Source: Pseudolysinimonas_A sp965653335 | GTDB lineage: Bacteria > Actinomycetota > Actinomycetes > Actinomycetales > Microbacteriaceae | DNA length: 64,000 nt | NCBI GenBank assembly: GCA_965653335.1 | Contig: CBFGZU010000001.1 | Coordinates: 12,972 to 76,971 of the forward strand | Direction: 5' to 3' | Shown: piece after piece, positions 34,746 to 43,745 of the stretch | Position numbering within the stretch: the stretch's first letter is position 1 | Layout of the letters: every line of letters begins with the position of its first letter | Notes under the pieces: model-generated | The model's database searches: none | Told to the model about the DNA's origin: nothing | What the model saw: the letters and a program-made list of their open reading frames with translations, nothing else | Program-made: the position numbers and the translations under genes

Positions 34746-34790
34746 CAGTGATTCACGGCTCAGTGGTTCACGACTCAGTGGTTCACGGCG
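34746..34790. repeat. Three tandem 15-bp repeats in the iolD-like 5' leader
   Basis: Units 34746-34760, 34761-34775 and 34776-34790 read CAGTGATTCACGGCT, CAGTGGTTCACGACT and CAGTGGTTCACGGCG. They end directly upstream of the Shine-Dalgarno of the minus-strand gene. They could be protein-binding iterons, a translational control element or a slippage tract. Confidence 0.8.
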
Positions 34791-34855
34791 ACCTGTCGAG
34801 ACCTGAGCCGACAGGGCCAGAGGGACCAGCCTGTCACCGCGTCCCGTCGCCGAGC

Positions 34856-34872
34856 TGTCCCAGTTTGATACG
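34856..34872. promoter_or_regulatory. Island operator site D (TGTCCCA-GTT-TGATACG)
   Basis: A weaker copy of the island palindrome with two mismatches in the right arm. Its centre is about 129 bases upstream of the iolD-like start, in the gap between that gene and the end of the PucR gene. Confidence 0.5.
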
Positions 34873-34898
34873 GCTCGTCGAGCGTGCCGAAGAAAACG

Positions 34899-36380
34899 CT
34901 ACAGCTCGTCGATGAGGAAGCGCGATTCGACGGCGAGCCAGAGCTCGAAGGCGTCCCGATAACTCTTCAGATTGCGGCCGGTGAGCTGCTCGATCTTCTT
35001 GAGCCGATACGACAACGTGTGCTCGTGGACGAAGAGCTGCGCCGCCGCCGTGCGCAGCCGCCCCTGGTTCTGGAAGTACACCGACAGAGTGTGCACGAGA
35101 TCCGTGCCGTGGTCGGCGTCGTGGGCGATGATCGGCCCCAGCGCCCCGTCGGCGAGATGCTTCATCATCTCGACATCCGGGTTGAGCCAGCGCCCGATCC
35201 CGAACTGCTCCTCGGCGAGCACGAGCGCGCCATCGGAGGACTCCCGGGCGAGATTGAGCGACCAGAGCGACTGGCGTTGCATCCGCGGCAACTCGTCGAG
35301 GTGGTGGAAGGGCTGACTCGAGCCGATATGGATGCCGAGGTCGGTGACGATCGCCGCCAGATCGACGTCGTTCGCCGGCACGGCAACGAACAGCACGCCC
35401 TGATCGCGCAAGAGATGGGCGTGGCCGCGATCGCTCAGCCAGTCGCGCATCGCGATCTCGCCGCCGTCGCCCTCCGGTGTTCCACAGGCGAGCAACCGGA
35501 TGCCGCGCGCCGGATCGAGTCCCGCGGCGGTGAATCGATCGGTCAGTTCCTCGGAGTCGAGGTCGCGGTCGAGAGCGCTCGACAGCAAGGCGCTGCCCTG
35601 GCGGTGCAGTGCCTCACGGCGTCGCTGATCGTCGACGGCATCCAGTGCCGCCAGAGTGCCGACATGCTGCAGGGTCGCGAGTCCCCCGGGATTGGCGGCC
35701 AGGTGCTCCATGCCCACGAGATAGGCGGTGACCCGATCGCCGACGACGAGCGGCAGGATGTACCCGCCGGGGATGACCTGCAAGCCTCCGGCCAGGTCGG
35801 CATGTTCGAGTTCGAGGCCGTCCGGAACCCAGGGCCAGTCGGGAAGCAAGGGCCTCCCCGCCGGGGAGAGGAGCGCCAGCCGGTAGCCGGAGACATCCTC
35901 GAGCTCCGAGTAGATCTCGACCACGTTGCTTTCGACACTCGTGCGATGGCGCAGCGTCTCGAACACCCGCAGATGTCTCGAGAGCCGCCCCCGCGTCGTC
36001 TGCACGCTCGCGTTCGCCACGAGGTGCGAGATCTCGATGAACGGGATCTGACGCGGAACGCGCAACACCGGGAAGTCGAGCCGATCGGCTTCCCGCAGAA
36101 GCTCCTCGGTCAGCTCGGGGGCTTTCACGCTCACGGCGAGGCCGGCGAGCCGGTGATGCGCGAGGCGCGCGACGTAGGCGACCTGCCCGGCGGCATCCGC
36201 CGGGATGCCGAAGCCGTTCACGATCAGAAGCTCACCGCCCTCCATCCAGGGGCCGGGGTCTTCCAGCTCGGAGGTGTGCGTCCACAGCACCGACGCTCCC
36301 GCACCGCCGCTCCCCGCCCGGAGCTCGAGCCCGAGGTGGGACATGGCGACGAGGTCGGCGACCGTCAGGTAGTCGTGCAC
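34899..36380 (-). CDS. PucR-family transcriptional regulator
   Basis: A 493-residue regulator. Residues 1 to about 120 form the PucR N-terminal domain (LTVADLVAMSHLGLELRAG, GELLIVNGFG). A middle GGDEF-like sensory region follows, and the C-terminal PucR-type helix-turn-helix reads RLRTAAAQLFVHEHTLSYRLKKIEQLTG. Family members control purine, amine and other catabolic genes, usually as activators. I start at GTG 36380 because the frame upstream to 36677 lies inside the next gene and is low-complexity. It is encoded between the ring-opening enzyme and the next dehydrogenase, so it probably regulates the island. Confidence 0.9.
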   Translation of the reverse strand: MHDYLTVADLVAMSHLGLELRAGSGGAGASVLWTHTSELEDPGPWMEGGELLIVNGFGIPADAAGQVAYVARLAHHRLAGLAVSVKAPELTEELLREADRLDFPVLRVPRQIPFIEISHLVANASVQTTRGRLSRHLRVFETLRHRTSVESNVVEIYSELEDVSGYRLALLSPAGRPLLPDWPWVPDGLELEHADLAGGLQVIPGGYILPLVVGDRVTAYLVGMEHLAANPGGLATLQHVGTLAALDAVDDQRRREALHRQGSALLSSALDRDLDSEELTDRFTAAGLDPARGIRLLACGTPEGDGGEIAMRDWLSDRGHAHLLRDQGVLFVAVPANDVDLAAIVTDLGIHIGSSQPFHHLDELPRMQRQSLWSLNLARESSDGALVLAEEQFGIGRWLNPDVEMMKHLADGALGPIIAHDADHGTDLVHTLSVYFQNQGRLRTAAAQLFVHEHTLSYRLKKIEQLTGRNLKSYRDAFELWLAVESRFLIDEL

Positions 36381-36417
36381 GCCTTCTTCTCCATGCCTGG
36401 TCGGCACGGCGGCCGCC

Positions 36418-37560
36418 CTAGTCGAATCGATACGGTTCGTGCGGTCCCACCGACGGCAACGGCCGGGGCCGAGCGCACGTGCTCTCGATCTCGATGTGCT
36501 TTCCTTGCGCCGCCGAGGCTTCGAACGCCAGGAGGATCTCGAGCGTATGGTACGCGAAATCACCTCCGGTGCGAGGCTCCAGCCCGTTGCGGATCGCGTA
36601 CCCGAACTCGGCGAGCCCGATTCCCCGGTATGCGTCGTCACGGTGCGTGATGGGCGTCTGGCGCCAGTCGCCACCACCCGGAGGAGTCATGTCGAGCGAC
36701 AGGTCGCGCGGCTCGCCGCGCCGCAGCACGGGCGCCCCCTCGAAGTGGTCCGGGTTCGGCGTCGCGAGCGAGCCTCCCGTTCCGTAGATCTCGAGGTGCG
36801 GCAGATTGTGGTTCCACACATCCCAGCTGACGATGACCGTCGCGACGCCGCCCGACTCGAACTCGATCGTGCCGGTGACGTGCGTCGGCGTCTGGATCTC
36901 GATGACCCCGTCGAATCCGCCGTCGGCCGTCGGCCGGGGGCGGGTCTCCGACGACTTCGGCGCCGACGCCGCGACGCGCTTCGCGGGGCCGAAGATGTTG
37001 ACCAGGTTGGTGATGATGTACGGCCCGATGTCGAGCATCGGCCCGGCACCCGGGCTGTAGAAGGGGTCGACGTTCGGGTGCCAGTACTCGTAGCCGCGGC
37101 ACGCGAACGAGCCGAACGCCGCCACCGGACGGCCGATCCAGCCGTCGTCGATGAGCTTGCGGCTGGTCTGCATCCCGGAGCCGAGGAACGTCGTCGGCGC
37201 GGATCCGACCTTCACCCCCGCGGCACGAGCGGCATCCAGAATCTGCTGCGCCTCGTCGAGCGTCGTCGCGAAGGGTTTCTCGGACAACACGTGCTTGCCC
37301 GCGGCGATCGCCTGCAGGGTGACCGGGGCGTGCAGCTTCGGCGGAGTCAGGTTGAGCACCAACTCGACCTCGGGATCGGCGAGAAGCTCGTCGGGGGTGA
37401 GAGCCTTCCGCACCGAGTACTCGGCGGCTCGCGCCTTCACGGCCTCAGCGTTGACATCGGCGAGGGCGATGACGTCGACCTCGGGGTGCACGCCGATCTT
37501 GTCGAGGTACTGGTTGAGCACGTTTCCGACGCCGATGATGCCGACTCGAATGGGTTCCAT
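36418..37560 (-). CDS. Gfo/Idh/MocA-family oxidoreductase (third in the island)
   Basis: A 380-residue dehydrogenase with Rossmann IGVGNVLNQYL, the EKP motif VLSEKPFATTLDEAQ and the substrate-domain sequence GPMLDIGPYIITNLVNIFG. It has diverged from the other two: the GGxxxDxxxH-type motif is replaced by LDIGPY. This resembles sugar-1-dehydrogenase/oxidoreductase subfamilies rather than IolG. The substrate is unknown. Its ATG is preceded by AGAGAG, and the gene is read with the downstream pucR-like gene. Confidence 0.9.
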   Translation of the reverse strand: MEPIRVGIIGVGNVLNQYLDKIGVHPEVDVIALADVNAEAVKARAAEYSVRKALTPDELLADPEVELVLNLTPPKLHAPVTLQAIAAGKHVLSEKPFATTLDEAQQILDAARAAGVKVGSAPTTFLGSGMQTSRKLIDDGWIGRPVAAFGSFACRGYEYWHPNVDPFYSPGAGPMLDIGPYIITNLVNIFGPAKRVAASAPKSSETRPRPTADGGFDGVIEIQTPTHVTGTIEFESGGVATVIVSWDVWNHNLPHLEIYGTGGSLATPNPDHFEGAPVLRRGEPRDLSLDMTPPGGGDWRQTPITHRDDAYRGIGLAEFGYAIRNGLEPRTGGDFAYHTLEILLAFEASAAQGKHIEIESTCARPRPLPSVGPHEPYRFD

Positions 37561-37599
37561 GACTACTCTCTGCTTCTGGTTTCGGTGACGTCGGTCTGG

Positions 37600-39369
37600 T
37601 TACCGAGCGGCGAGTCGTTCGGCCCGCACCTTCTCGGTCGCGCTCTCATCGAGAACACCGTCGGCCGAGACAACACCATAGACGGCGAGGGCCGCCTCGG
37701 GGGTGACTCGGCTTTCACGCAGATCATCCAGCACCGCGAGCGCGTCCCGCTCGAGCGGGTCGCCGTAGCCGCCGCCGCCCGGGGTGAGCGACACGACCTT
37801 CTCGCCGCGCTGCAGGTCGTAGCGCCCGACGATGGGAATCTCGCGGCGTTCGCCTGTCGCGAGGTCTTCGACCCATGCGGCCGGCACCGCCCCCACCTGA
37901 CCGCCGCGCACACCCCGCGGCGGGTTGAGGAGACCCTCGAGGCCGTAGGTGAGGGTGACCGAGTCGGCGCGCGGTTCCATCGTCACCCGGGTCGCGAGAC
38001 CGCCGCGCTGCCGACCGGCGCCCCCGGTGTCGGCGACGAGCGTTCGCTCGTGGATCAGGATCGGGTAGCGCTGCTCGTCGACCTCGACACTGTCGTGGTA
38101 GAGCAAGGCGCCGCAGACCGGGCGCTGGTAGGTCGGCCAGCCGTCGACGAACGGTGTCGCCGGGCCGCCGACACCGCCGACGAGGATCTGGTTGACGTAG
38201 GCGTTGCCGTTGCGCTCGTCGATTCCCGAGATCACCGACTTGGCGGGAGCCTGTCCCGACGCACCTTCGGCAGCCCCGTAGCCGTCGGAGATCTGGGCGA
38301 ACGCGGCCTGGACCATGTTGACGACCCGGTCGGCGAGGTTGGTCGTGCCCGACGAGCACGAGAAGGGGTGCTTCGGAACGCCGACGGCGCAGCCGTCGCG
38401 CAACAGCACCTCGATGCGGCGGAAGGTGCCCGCGTTGCTCGGCAAGGACTCGGGAAGACCCGAGAGGATGCCCGCGAGCGCCGACCCGACCGCGGTCGCG
38501 CGCGTGAGGTTGAGGCCGTTGGGGAGGTTGTCGGGGTTGTCGCGCAGGTCGATCGTGACCCGGCCCTGGTCGGGCTTGACCTCGATGACCGCCTTGAGCG
38601 GAACCCCGTCGGGTCCGGTGCCGGGGAACGGGTCGTGCGACGTCGAGCCGGTGAGCACCGACGCCGGCAGGGACTCGATCGCGCTCACCGCGAGGCGCTC
38701 CGAGTAGTCGAACCACGCGTCGACGAAGCCGAGAAGGTCGTCGATGCCGAACTTGTCGGCGAGTTCCTTCACGCGACGCTCGGCGATGCGCGACGCGCCG
38801 ACGCTCGCGAGGTAGTCGCCGTACCACTGGTCGGGCACGCGGATGCGCACGCGGCACATGCGCACGATGTCTTCGATGTCGGTGAAGTCGCGCTGCACCC
38901 GCACGCACGGGAAGATGAGCGCGCCCTCTTCGTAGACATCGCGCGCCGTCGCCGAGAAGGTCGTCGGGATCGCGTTGCCGCAATCCGCCTGGTGCGCCTT
39001 GGTCACCGCCGTGAAGACGTGGCGGCCGCCGACGAAGATCGGCACGAGGATGACGTGGTCGGCGGCGTGCGAGTTGCCGCGGTACGGGTCGTTGTGCAGG
39101 AACGCATCGCCTTCGCGGATGTCGTCGTGCAGTTCGACCATGTCTTCGCCGAGCGGGCCCGCACCGAACACGTGCACCGGCACGCCTTCGGCCGCCGCGA
39201 GCAGCTGGTTGTCGGCGGTGAGCACGGCACACGAGAAGTCGCGCGCCGTGTTGATGACCGACGAGCGCGCCGAACGCAGGAGCCCGTTCGTCATCTCGCG
39301 CACGATGCCGTCGAAGGCGTTCGCCAGCACCGAGAGCTTTACAGGATCGAATTCGCGTGACACGGTCAT
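37600..39369 (-). CDS. hyuB: Hydantoinase B/oxoprolinase family protein
   Basis: A 589-residue HyuB subunit. Features include EMTNGLLRSARSSVINTARDFSCAVL, HVFGAGPLG, DAFLHNDPYRGNSHAADHV, the metal-region TKAHQADCG and the C-terminal SLTPGGGGYGDP. HyuA/HyuB pairs carry out ATP-dependent hydrolysis of hydantoins or 5-oxoproline, or carboxylation of ketones in acetone/acetophenone carboxylases. ATG 39369 overlaps the hyuA stop by four bases, so the two subunits are coupled. No gamma subunit of acetone carboxylase type is present. Confidence 0.93.
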   Translation of the reverse strand: MTVSREFDPVKLSVLANAFDGIVREMTNGLLRSARSSVINTARDFSCAVLTADNQLLAAAEGVPVHVFGAGPLGEDMVELHDDIREGDAFLHNDPYRGNSHAADHVILVPIFVGGRHVFTAVTKAHQADCGNAIPTTFSATARDVYEEGALIFPCVRVQRDFTDIEDIVRMCRVRIRVPDQWYGDYLASVGASRIAERRVKELADKFGIDDLLGFVDAWFDYSERLAVSAIESLPASVLTGSTSHDPFPGTGPDGVPLKAVIEVKPDQGRVTIDLRDNPDNLPNGLNLTRATAVGSALAGILSGLPESLPSNAGTFRRIEVLLRDGCAVGVPKHPFSCSSGTTNLADRVVNMVQAAFAQISDGYGAAEGASGQAPAKSVISGIDERNGNAYVNQILVGGVGGPATPFVDGWPTYQRPVCGALLYHDSVEVDEQRYPILIHERTLVADTGGAGRQRGGLATRVTMEPRADSVTLTYGLEGLLNPPRGVRGGQVGAVPAAWVEDLATGERREIPIVGRYDLQRGEKVVSLTPGGGGYGDPLERDALAVLDDLRESRVTPEAALAVYGVVSADGVLDESATEKVRAERLAAR

Positions 39370-41462
39370 GCCCCCTTGAGGGTCAGGTAGATGTTGGATC
39401 GGCTGTCGAGGGTGGCATCCCACTCCGGCGGCACGACGATGGTCGTCGTCGGTTGGTCGATGACGGCGGGGCCGACGATCGTGTCCCCGGGTTCGAGCGT
39501 CACGCCGCGGTATCGCTTGGTGTCGTGACTCTGGCCGCCGAAGACGATCGGGTCGACGCGGTGGACCTCGCTGGTTCCCGCCGCCGGCGCCGGCGCCTTC
39601 AGCCGTTCGGGACGCGGGATCTCGACGCGGACACCCCACGTGATGATCTCGACCCGGCTCGCGGCGTCGTGCGTGCCGTTGCGGCGATCGTGCTCCTCGT
39701 GGAAGGCGCGTTCGATGACGTGCGCCGCATCATCCGCGGCGTTGGGAGCGGCACCGAGGTAGACCCGCAGATCCCAGGCCTGACCGGGGTAGCGAGCGTC
39801 GACGAAGTAGGTGACTTCGGCCCCGCTCGACACCGCCGTGAACCGCTCGGCGAACGCCGCCGCTTTCTCGCCGAGTTCGGTGACCGCAACGACCGCCGAG
39901 CTCACGTTGAAGTGGCGGGTGTCGTTATGAAGCGGGGACAGGAACTCGGTCGCGATCGGCGCCCGATGAGCGCCGTAGGCCGCGAGCACGCCGGCCGTCG
40001 ACGGGATGAGGATGGTGTCGGTCTCGAGCAGCCGCCCGATCACCGCTGCGACCATCGCCCCCGCTCCACCGCCGGCGACGATGAGCGCGCCGCGCGGGTC
40101 GACGCCCTGCTCGAGCGACGCCTGACGGGTCGCCGTGGCCATGTGGTTGGCCGACACGTCGAGGATCGCTTGCGCGGCCTGCATCGTGTCCATCTTGAGC
40201 GGCCCGGCGATCCGCGAGTCGATCGCGCGCACGGCGGCCTCGCGGTCGAGCGTGAACCCGCCTTCAAAGCCTTCGGTGTCGAGGTATCCCAAAGCGACGC
40301 ACGCGTCGGTGACCGTCGGCTCTTCGCCGCCCCGCCCGTATGCGGCAGGACCGGGCGTGCTTCGCGCACTCTGCGGACCGACGCGCAGCAGGCCGCCGCT
40401 GTCGATCCAGGCGATGCTGCCACCGCCCGCGCCGATGCTCGTGACGGCGACCGACGAGAGCCCGGTCAGGTGCCCGACGAACGGTTCGCCGAGCCACGCC
40501 TCCCGCGTGTGCCGCACGACGCCCTTCTCGACGAGGGAGACGTCGAACGTCGTGCCACCCATGTCGCATACGACGACGGTCTCCCGATCCGGGGCCGCGG
40601 CCGCGCCGACGAGCGGCGCCATCGACGGCCCGGAGTTGAGAAGCAGGACGGGGCGGTCGAGCACGTCGACGACGTCGAGGACAGCGCCTTCGGAGGTGAC
40701 GACGAGCAGGTCCCCAGCGAAACCGAACGCGACGAGATCCGAACGCAGGTTGCCGAGGTGATCCGCCATGAGCGGCTTGAGCGACGCGTCGATCGCGGCC
40801 GCCGACGACCGCCGGTACTCGCGGATCGTCGGGTTCGCCGCGTGCGAGAGCGTGTAGGGCACGCCCGGGAGGATCTCTTGGATCAGCTCGCCGAGACGGC
40901 GCTCGTGAGCGTCGTTGATGATCGACCACAGGAACGAGACGGCGATCGCCTCGATTCCTTCGTCGGCGAGGCCCCGGAGCACGCCCCGCACCTCGTCGTC
41001 GTCGAGCGCGACGAGCACGTCACCCTCCGCCGAGATGCGCTCGTTGATCTCGAACGTCAGGTGGCGGGGGATGTAGGGCGGCGGGTAGGCGGCCCGGGAG
41101 TCGAACGCATCGCGACGACCACCTTCGCGAAGCAACAGCGTGTCGGCGAAGCCGGAGGTCGTGAGCAGAGCGGTGCGTGCCACCTTGCCGGTCAGAACCG
41201 CGTTCGTGGCGTGCGTCGTGCCGTAGACGATCACGTCGGCGTTGCGCAGCACCTCGTCGCCCGACCATCCGACGGATTCGGCGGCGCGGCGCACCGAGGC
41301 TTCGAAGCCCGTGAAGACACGGTCGTAGGTGGTCAGCGCCTTGCCGACCGCCATCTCGCCCGCGTTGGACCCCACCACGACGTCGGTGAACGTTCCCCCG
41401 GTGTCGACGGCGATGCGATACCTCGCCTCACCACCGCCGGACGGCGTCTGAACTGTGCTCAT
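39366..41462 (-). CDS. hyuA: Hydantoinase A/N-methylhydantoinase family ATPase subunit
   Basis: A 698-residue HyuA subunit with the ASKHA-type phosphate loops RIAVDTGGTFTDVVVG at the N terminus and VVVCDMGGTTFDVSLV in the middle. Also visible are YGTTHATNAVLTGK, SIGAGGGSIAWID, GPAAYGRGG with TVTDA, and VAGGGAGAMVAAV. Full-length subunits of this kind activate a carbonyl with ATP for ring opening or carboxylation by the HyuB partner. In this island, with an aminotransferase and an FAH-family hydrolase, opening of a lactam or imide ring is plausible but unproven. Confidence 0.93.
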   Translation of the reverse strand: MSTVQTPSGGGEARYRIAVDTGGTFTDVVVGSNAGEMAVGKALTTYDRVFTGFEASVRRAAESVGWSGDEVLRNADVIVYGTTHATNAVLTGKVARTALLTTSGFADTLLLREGGRRDAFDSRAAYPPPYIPRHLTFEINERISAEGDVLVALDDDEVRGVLRGLADEGIEAIAVSFLWSIINDAHERRLGELIQEILPGVPYTLSHAANPTIREYRRSSAAAIDASLKPLMADHLGNLRSDLVAFGFAGDLLVVTSEGAVLDVVDVLDRPVLLLNSGPSMAPLVGAAAAPDRETVVVCDMGGTTFDVSLVEKGVVRHTREAWLGEPFVGHLTGLSSVAVTSIGAGGGSIAWIDSGGLLRVGPQSARSTPGPAAYGRGGEEPTVTDACVALGYLDTEGFEGGFTLDREAAVRAIDSRIAGPLKMDTMQAAQAILDVSANHMATATRQASLEQGVDPRGALIVAGGGAGAMVAAVIGRLLETDTILIPSTAGVLAAYGAHRAPIATEFLSPLHNDTRHFNVSSAVVAVTELGEKAAAFAERFTAVSSGAEVTYFVDARYPGQAWDLRVYLGAAPNAADDAAHVIERAFHEEHDRRNGTHDAASRVEIITWGVRVEIPRPERLKAPAPAAGTSEVHRVDPIVFGGQSHDTKRYRGVTLEPGDTIVGPAVIDQPTTTIVVPPEWDATLDSRSNIYLTLKGA

Positions 41463-41529
41463 AGGTCTTCGCTACCTCCATAGAACCTGCCAAAAGATGC
41501 TGACGACGCGCGGAGCTCGCTTCGAGAAG

Positions 41530-42423
41530 TCATCGCTCGCCGACCCGGTTGCGCAACAGCCCGACCCGCTCGAGGTCGATGTCGACCGTGTCGCCCGGCT
41601 GCAGCCAGACGGGCGGAGTGCGCTTCGCGCCGATGCCCTGCGGCGTGCCCGTCGCGATCACATCGCCGGGCGCGAGCGTCAGGAAGTTCGAGATGTAGGA
41701 GACGATGTGCGCGATCGAGAAGATCTGATACTTCGTGTTCGAGCGCTGCATCTCGACGCCGTTGACGCGCGTCACGACGTCGAGGTTCTGCGGGTCGCCC
41801 ACTTCATCGAGCGTCACGAGCGCGGGACCCCACGGCGTCGACCCGTCGACGGCCTTGCCGGCCAGCCACTGCGTGCCCCGGTATTGGAGGTCGCGAGCGG
41901 TCACGTCGTTGAGCGGCGCGAGACCCGCGACATACTGCAGCGCGTCGGATTGCGACACCCGCGTCGCCGTACGCCCGATGACGACCGCGACCTCGCCTTC
42001 GAAGTCGAGGTTCTCACTCACGGCTGCCCCGCCGATCTCGTCGTCGGGACCGATGAGGCTCGACGAGAACTTCGCGAAGAGGTCGGGATACTCCGGAAGC
42101 GCGCGTCCGGTCTCGGCGACGTGGTCCTTGTAGTTGAGCCCCACGCACAGCACCTTGGCCGGATCGGTGACCGGCGCGGCGAGACGCACGTCGGAGCGCG
42201 GCGCCACCCGGGCGCTATCGTCGCGCTCGGCCTGCGCCGTGAGGGCCGTCGAGATCGGTGCCAGGTCGGCGCCGTAGAGCTCGAGGAACTCGCGTACGGA
42301 TGCCGTGCTGCCGGACGTCGCCTCGGGGGCGGCACTCAGCAACCGCTCGAGGTCGAACACCGACTCGCCGAGCAGCACTCCGCCCCGGACGCCGGACTGG
42401 TCGTGGTACGAGACGATTCTCAT
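41530..42423 (-). CDS. Fumarylacetoacetate hydrolase-family protein
   Basis: A 297-residue FAH-family enzyme. The C-terminal catalytic core has GLNYKDHVAETG, DFEGEVAVVIGR with the metal-binding Asp/Glu residues, NDVTARDLQ, and TLAPGDVIATGTPQGIG. Members hydrolyse acylpyruvates or 2,4-diketo-3-deoxy sugar acids, or hydrate/decarboxylate related compounds. With the IlvD/Edd dehydratase and SDR nearby, a 2,4-diketo-3-deoxy acid route is possible. AAAAGGA precedes ATG 42423. It is encoded between the aminotransferase and hyuA genes. Confidence 0.92.
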   Translation of the reverse strand: MRIVSYHDQSGVRGGVLLGESVFDLERLLSAAPEATSGSTASVREFLELYGADLAPISTALTAQAERDDSARVAPRSDVRLAAPVTDPAKVLCVGLNYKDHVAETGRALPEYPDLFAKFSSSLIGPDDEIGGAAVSENLDFEGEVAVVIGRTATRVSQSDALQYVAGLAPLNDVTARDLQYRGTQWLAGKAVDGSTPWGPALVTLDEVGDPQNLDVVTRVNGVEMQRSNTKYQIFSIAHIVSYISNFLTLAPGDVIATGTPQGIGAKRTPPVWLQPGDTVDIDLERVGLLRNRVGER

Positions 42424-42448
42424 TCTTCGTGAATCCTTTTTTCGAGCC

Positions 42449-43729
42449 TTACGGCTGAGGAGTGCTCTCGGCGATCGCGAGAACCGCGTCAGCGAGACGA
42501 TCGGCGATGTCGGTCACGACCTTGTCATCCATCGGCGTGGAGAGCGAGAGCAGGTTGGCGGGCGAGGGCAGGAGGCCGCGCTCGTAGGATGCCCACCAGA
42601 GGCGGTGCTGCACGCTCTCCTCGACCTTCTGCGCTCCGGCAGGAACCGCGCGCAGCAGCGAGCCGCGCCCCCGGATCTCCCAGCCGGCACCCTGGACCCG
42701 AGCGTTCACGGTCTCGCGCGCGGTGTCGCCGAGCCGGTTGAGGCGCTGAATCTCGTCTTCCGTGAGCAACCGCATCGCGACGGCACCCGCGGCCATACTC
42801 ACCGGGTTTCCCGAGAAGGTGCCGCCGTGAGGCAGGCTGCCGGGCCGCGTGGGATCCACTTCGGCCATCAGCTCGCCCTTGCCGGCGACGGCGCCGACCG
42901 GGAAGCCGCCGCCGATCAGCTTGCCGGCGGTGAGCAGGTCGGGAACGATGCCGTACTCGCCGCTCAGGCCCCGGAATCCGAGCCGCAGGCTGATCACCTC
43001 GTCGATGATCAGCACGATGCCGTAGCGCGTCGCGAGGTCGCGAGCCGTGCGCACGAACTCCTCGGTGATGTGCAGGAGACCGGCGCGGTTCGGCAGCAGA
43101 TCGAGGATGATCGCGGCATACGCCTCGGGGGCGGCTTCGACGGACTGCACGAGGAACTCGATGTCGTTGAGCGGCACCGCCGTGACGTCGTCGATCACTC
43201 CCTGCGGAACGCCTCGCGTGTAGGCAGGGCCACCGGGGACGAGGGCGACCTCGGACGTTCCGTGATACCCGCCCTTCGTCACGAGCACCTTCTCGCGACC
43301 GGTGCTGGCGCGCGCGATACGAATCGCCGACATCACGGCTTCGGTGCCGGAGTTGGTGAAGCGAACCTGGTCGAGGCCGGGCAGCCGCAGCAGGAACAGC
43401 TCGGCCGACTCCCACTCGTAGCGGTTCGGGATGCCCCAGCTCGCACCCGACGAGAGCGCCTTGATCGCGGCCGCCGTGATCTCGGGGTGCGCGTTTCCGT
43501 GGATGAGCGACGTGAAGTTGTTGTTGACGTCGATGAGCTCGCGTCCGCGGTCATCCCAGACTCGGTAGCCTTCGCCGCGAATCGCGTACGGACTCGGCGC
43601 GCCGGTGTAGTACGTCGAACGTCCGTATCCCCCGGGAAGCAGCGGGAATCCGCGAGGGCCGCGACGGAGGTGAGGATCGCTATCGGATCCGCCGATGCCG
43701 ACAGGATCAGTGTGGTGCGTGGTGGTCAC
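42449..43729 (-). CDS. Class III PLP-dependent aminotransferase (glutamate-1-semialdehyde aminomutase-like)
   Basis: A 426-residue fold-type I enzyme. Visible are NSGTEAVMSAIRIARAST, the GGYHGTSE segment, the PLP aspartate in LIIDEVISLRLGF and the Schiff-base lysine in LLTAGKLIGGGFPVGAV. It transfers an amino group or moves it within the substrate. Biosynthetic HemL is unlikely, given the catabolic context and the absence of heme genes here. An aminocyclitol or beta-amino acid substrate would explain why an inositol-like island carries it. It starts at GTG 43729 with GGAGAG five bases upstream. Confidence 0.92.
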   Translation of the reverse strand: MTTTHHTDPVGIGGSDSDPHLRRGPRGFPLLPGGYGRSTYYTGAPSPYAIRGEGYRVWDDRGRELIDVNNNFTSLIHGNAHPEITAAAIKALSSGASWGIPNRYEWESAELFLLRLPGLDQVRFTNSGTEAVMSAIRIARASTGREKVLVTKGGYHGTSEVALVPGGPAYTRGVPQGVIDDVTAVPLNDIEFLVQSVEAAPEAYAAIILDLLPNRAGLLHITEEFVRTARDLATRYGIVLIIDEVISLRLGFRGLSGEYGIVPDLLTAGKLIGGGFPVGAVAGKGELMAEVDPTRPGSLPHGGTFSGNPVSMAAGAVAMRLLTEDEIQRLNRLGDTARETVNARVQGAGWEIRGRGSLLRAVPAGAQKVEESVQHRLWWASYERGLLPSPANLLSLSTPMDDKVVTDIADRLADAVLAIAESTPQP

Positions 43730-43745
43730 TTCTACTCTCCGCTCG

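Noticed and set aside
34746..34790. The three 15-bp repeats as a CRISPR array
   Set aside because: There are no spacers, the units are too short, and no cas genes are present.
37600..41462. Acetone/acetophenone carboxylase instead of hydantoinase/oxoprolinase
   Set aside because: No gamma or small accessory subunit gene is adjacent. The alternative is not excluded but is less supported than HyuAB.
36439..41483. Very long plus-strand open frames opposite the Gfo/Idh/MocA, hyuB and hyuA genes
   Set aside because: They are arginine/valine-rich antisense shadows typical of high-GC DNA, with no motifs; the minus strand carries complete family signatures.
42449..43729. Assignment of the class III aminotransferase as hemL
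   Set aside because: The glutamate-1-semialdehyde aminomutase resemblance is fold-level; no tetrapyrrole genes are near and the operon is catabolic.
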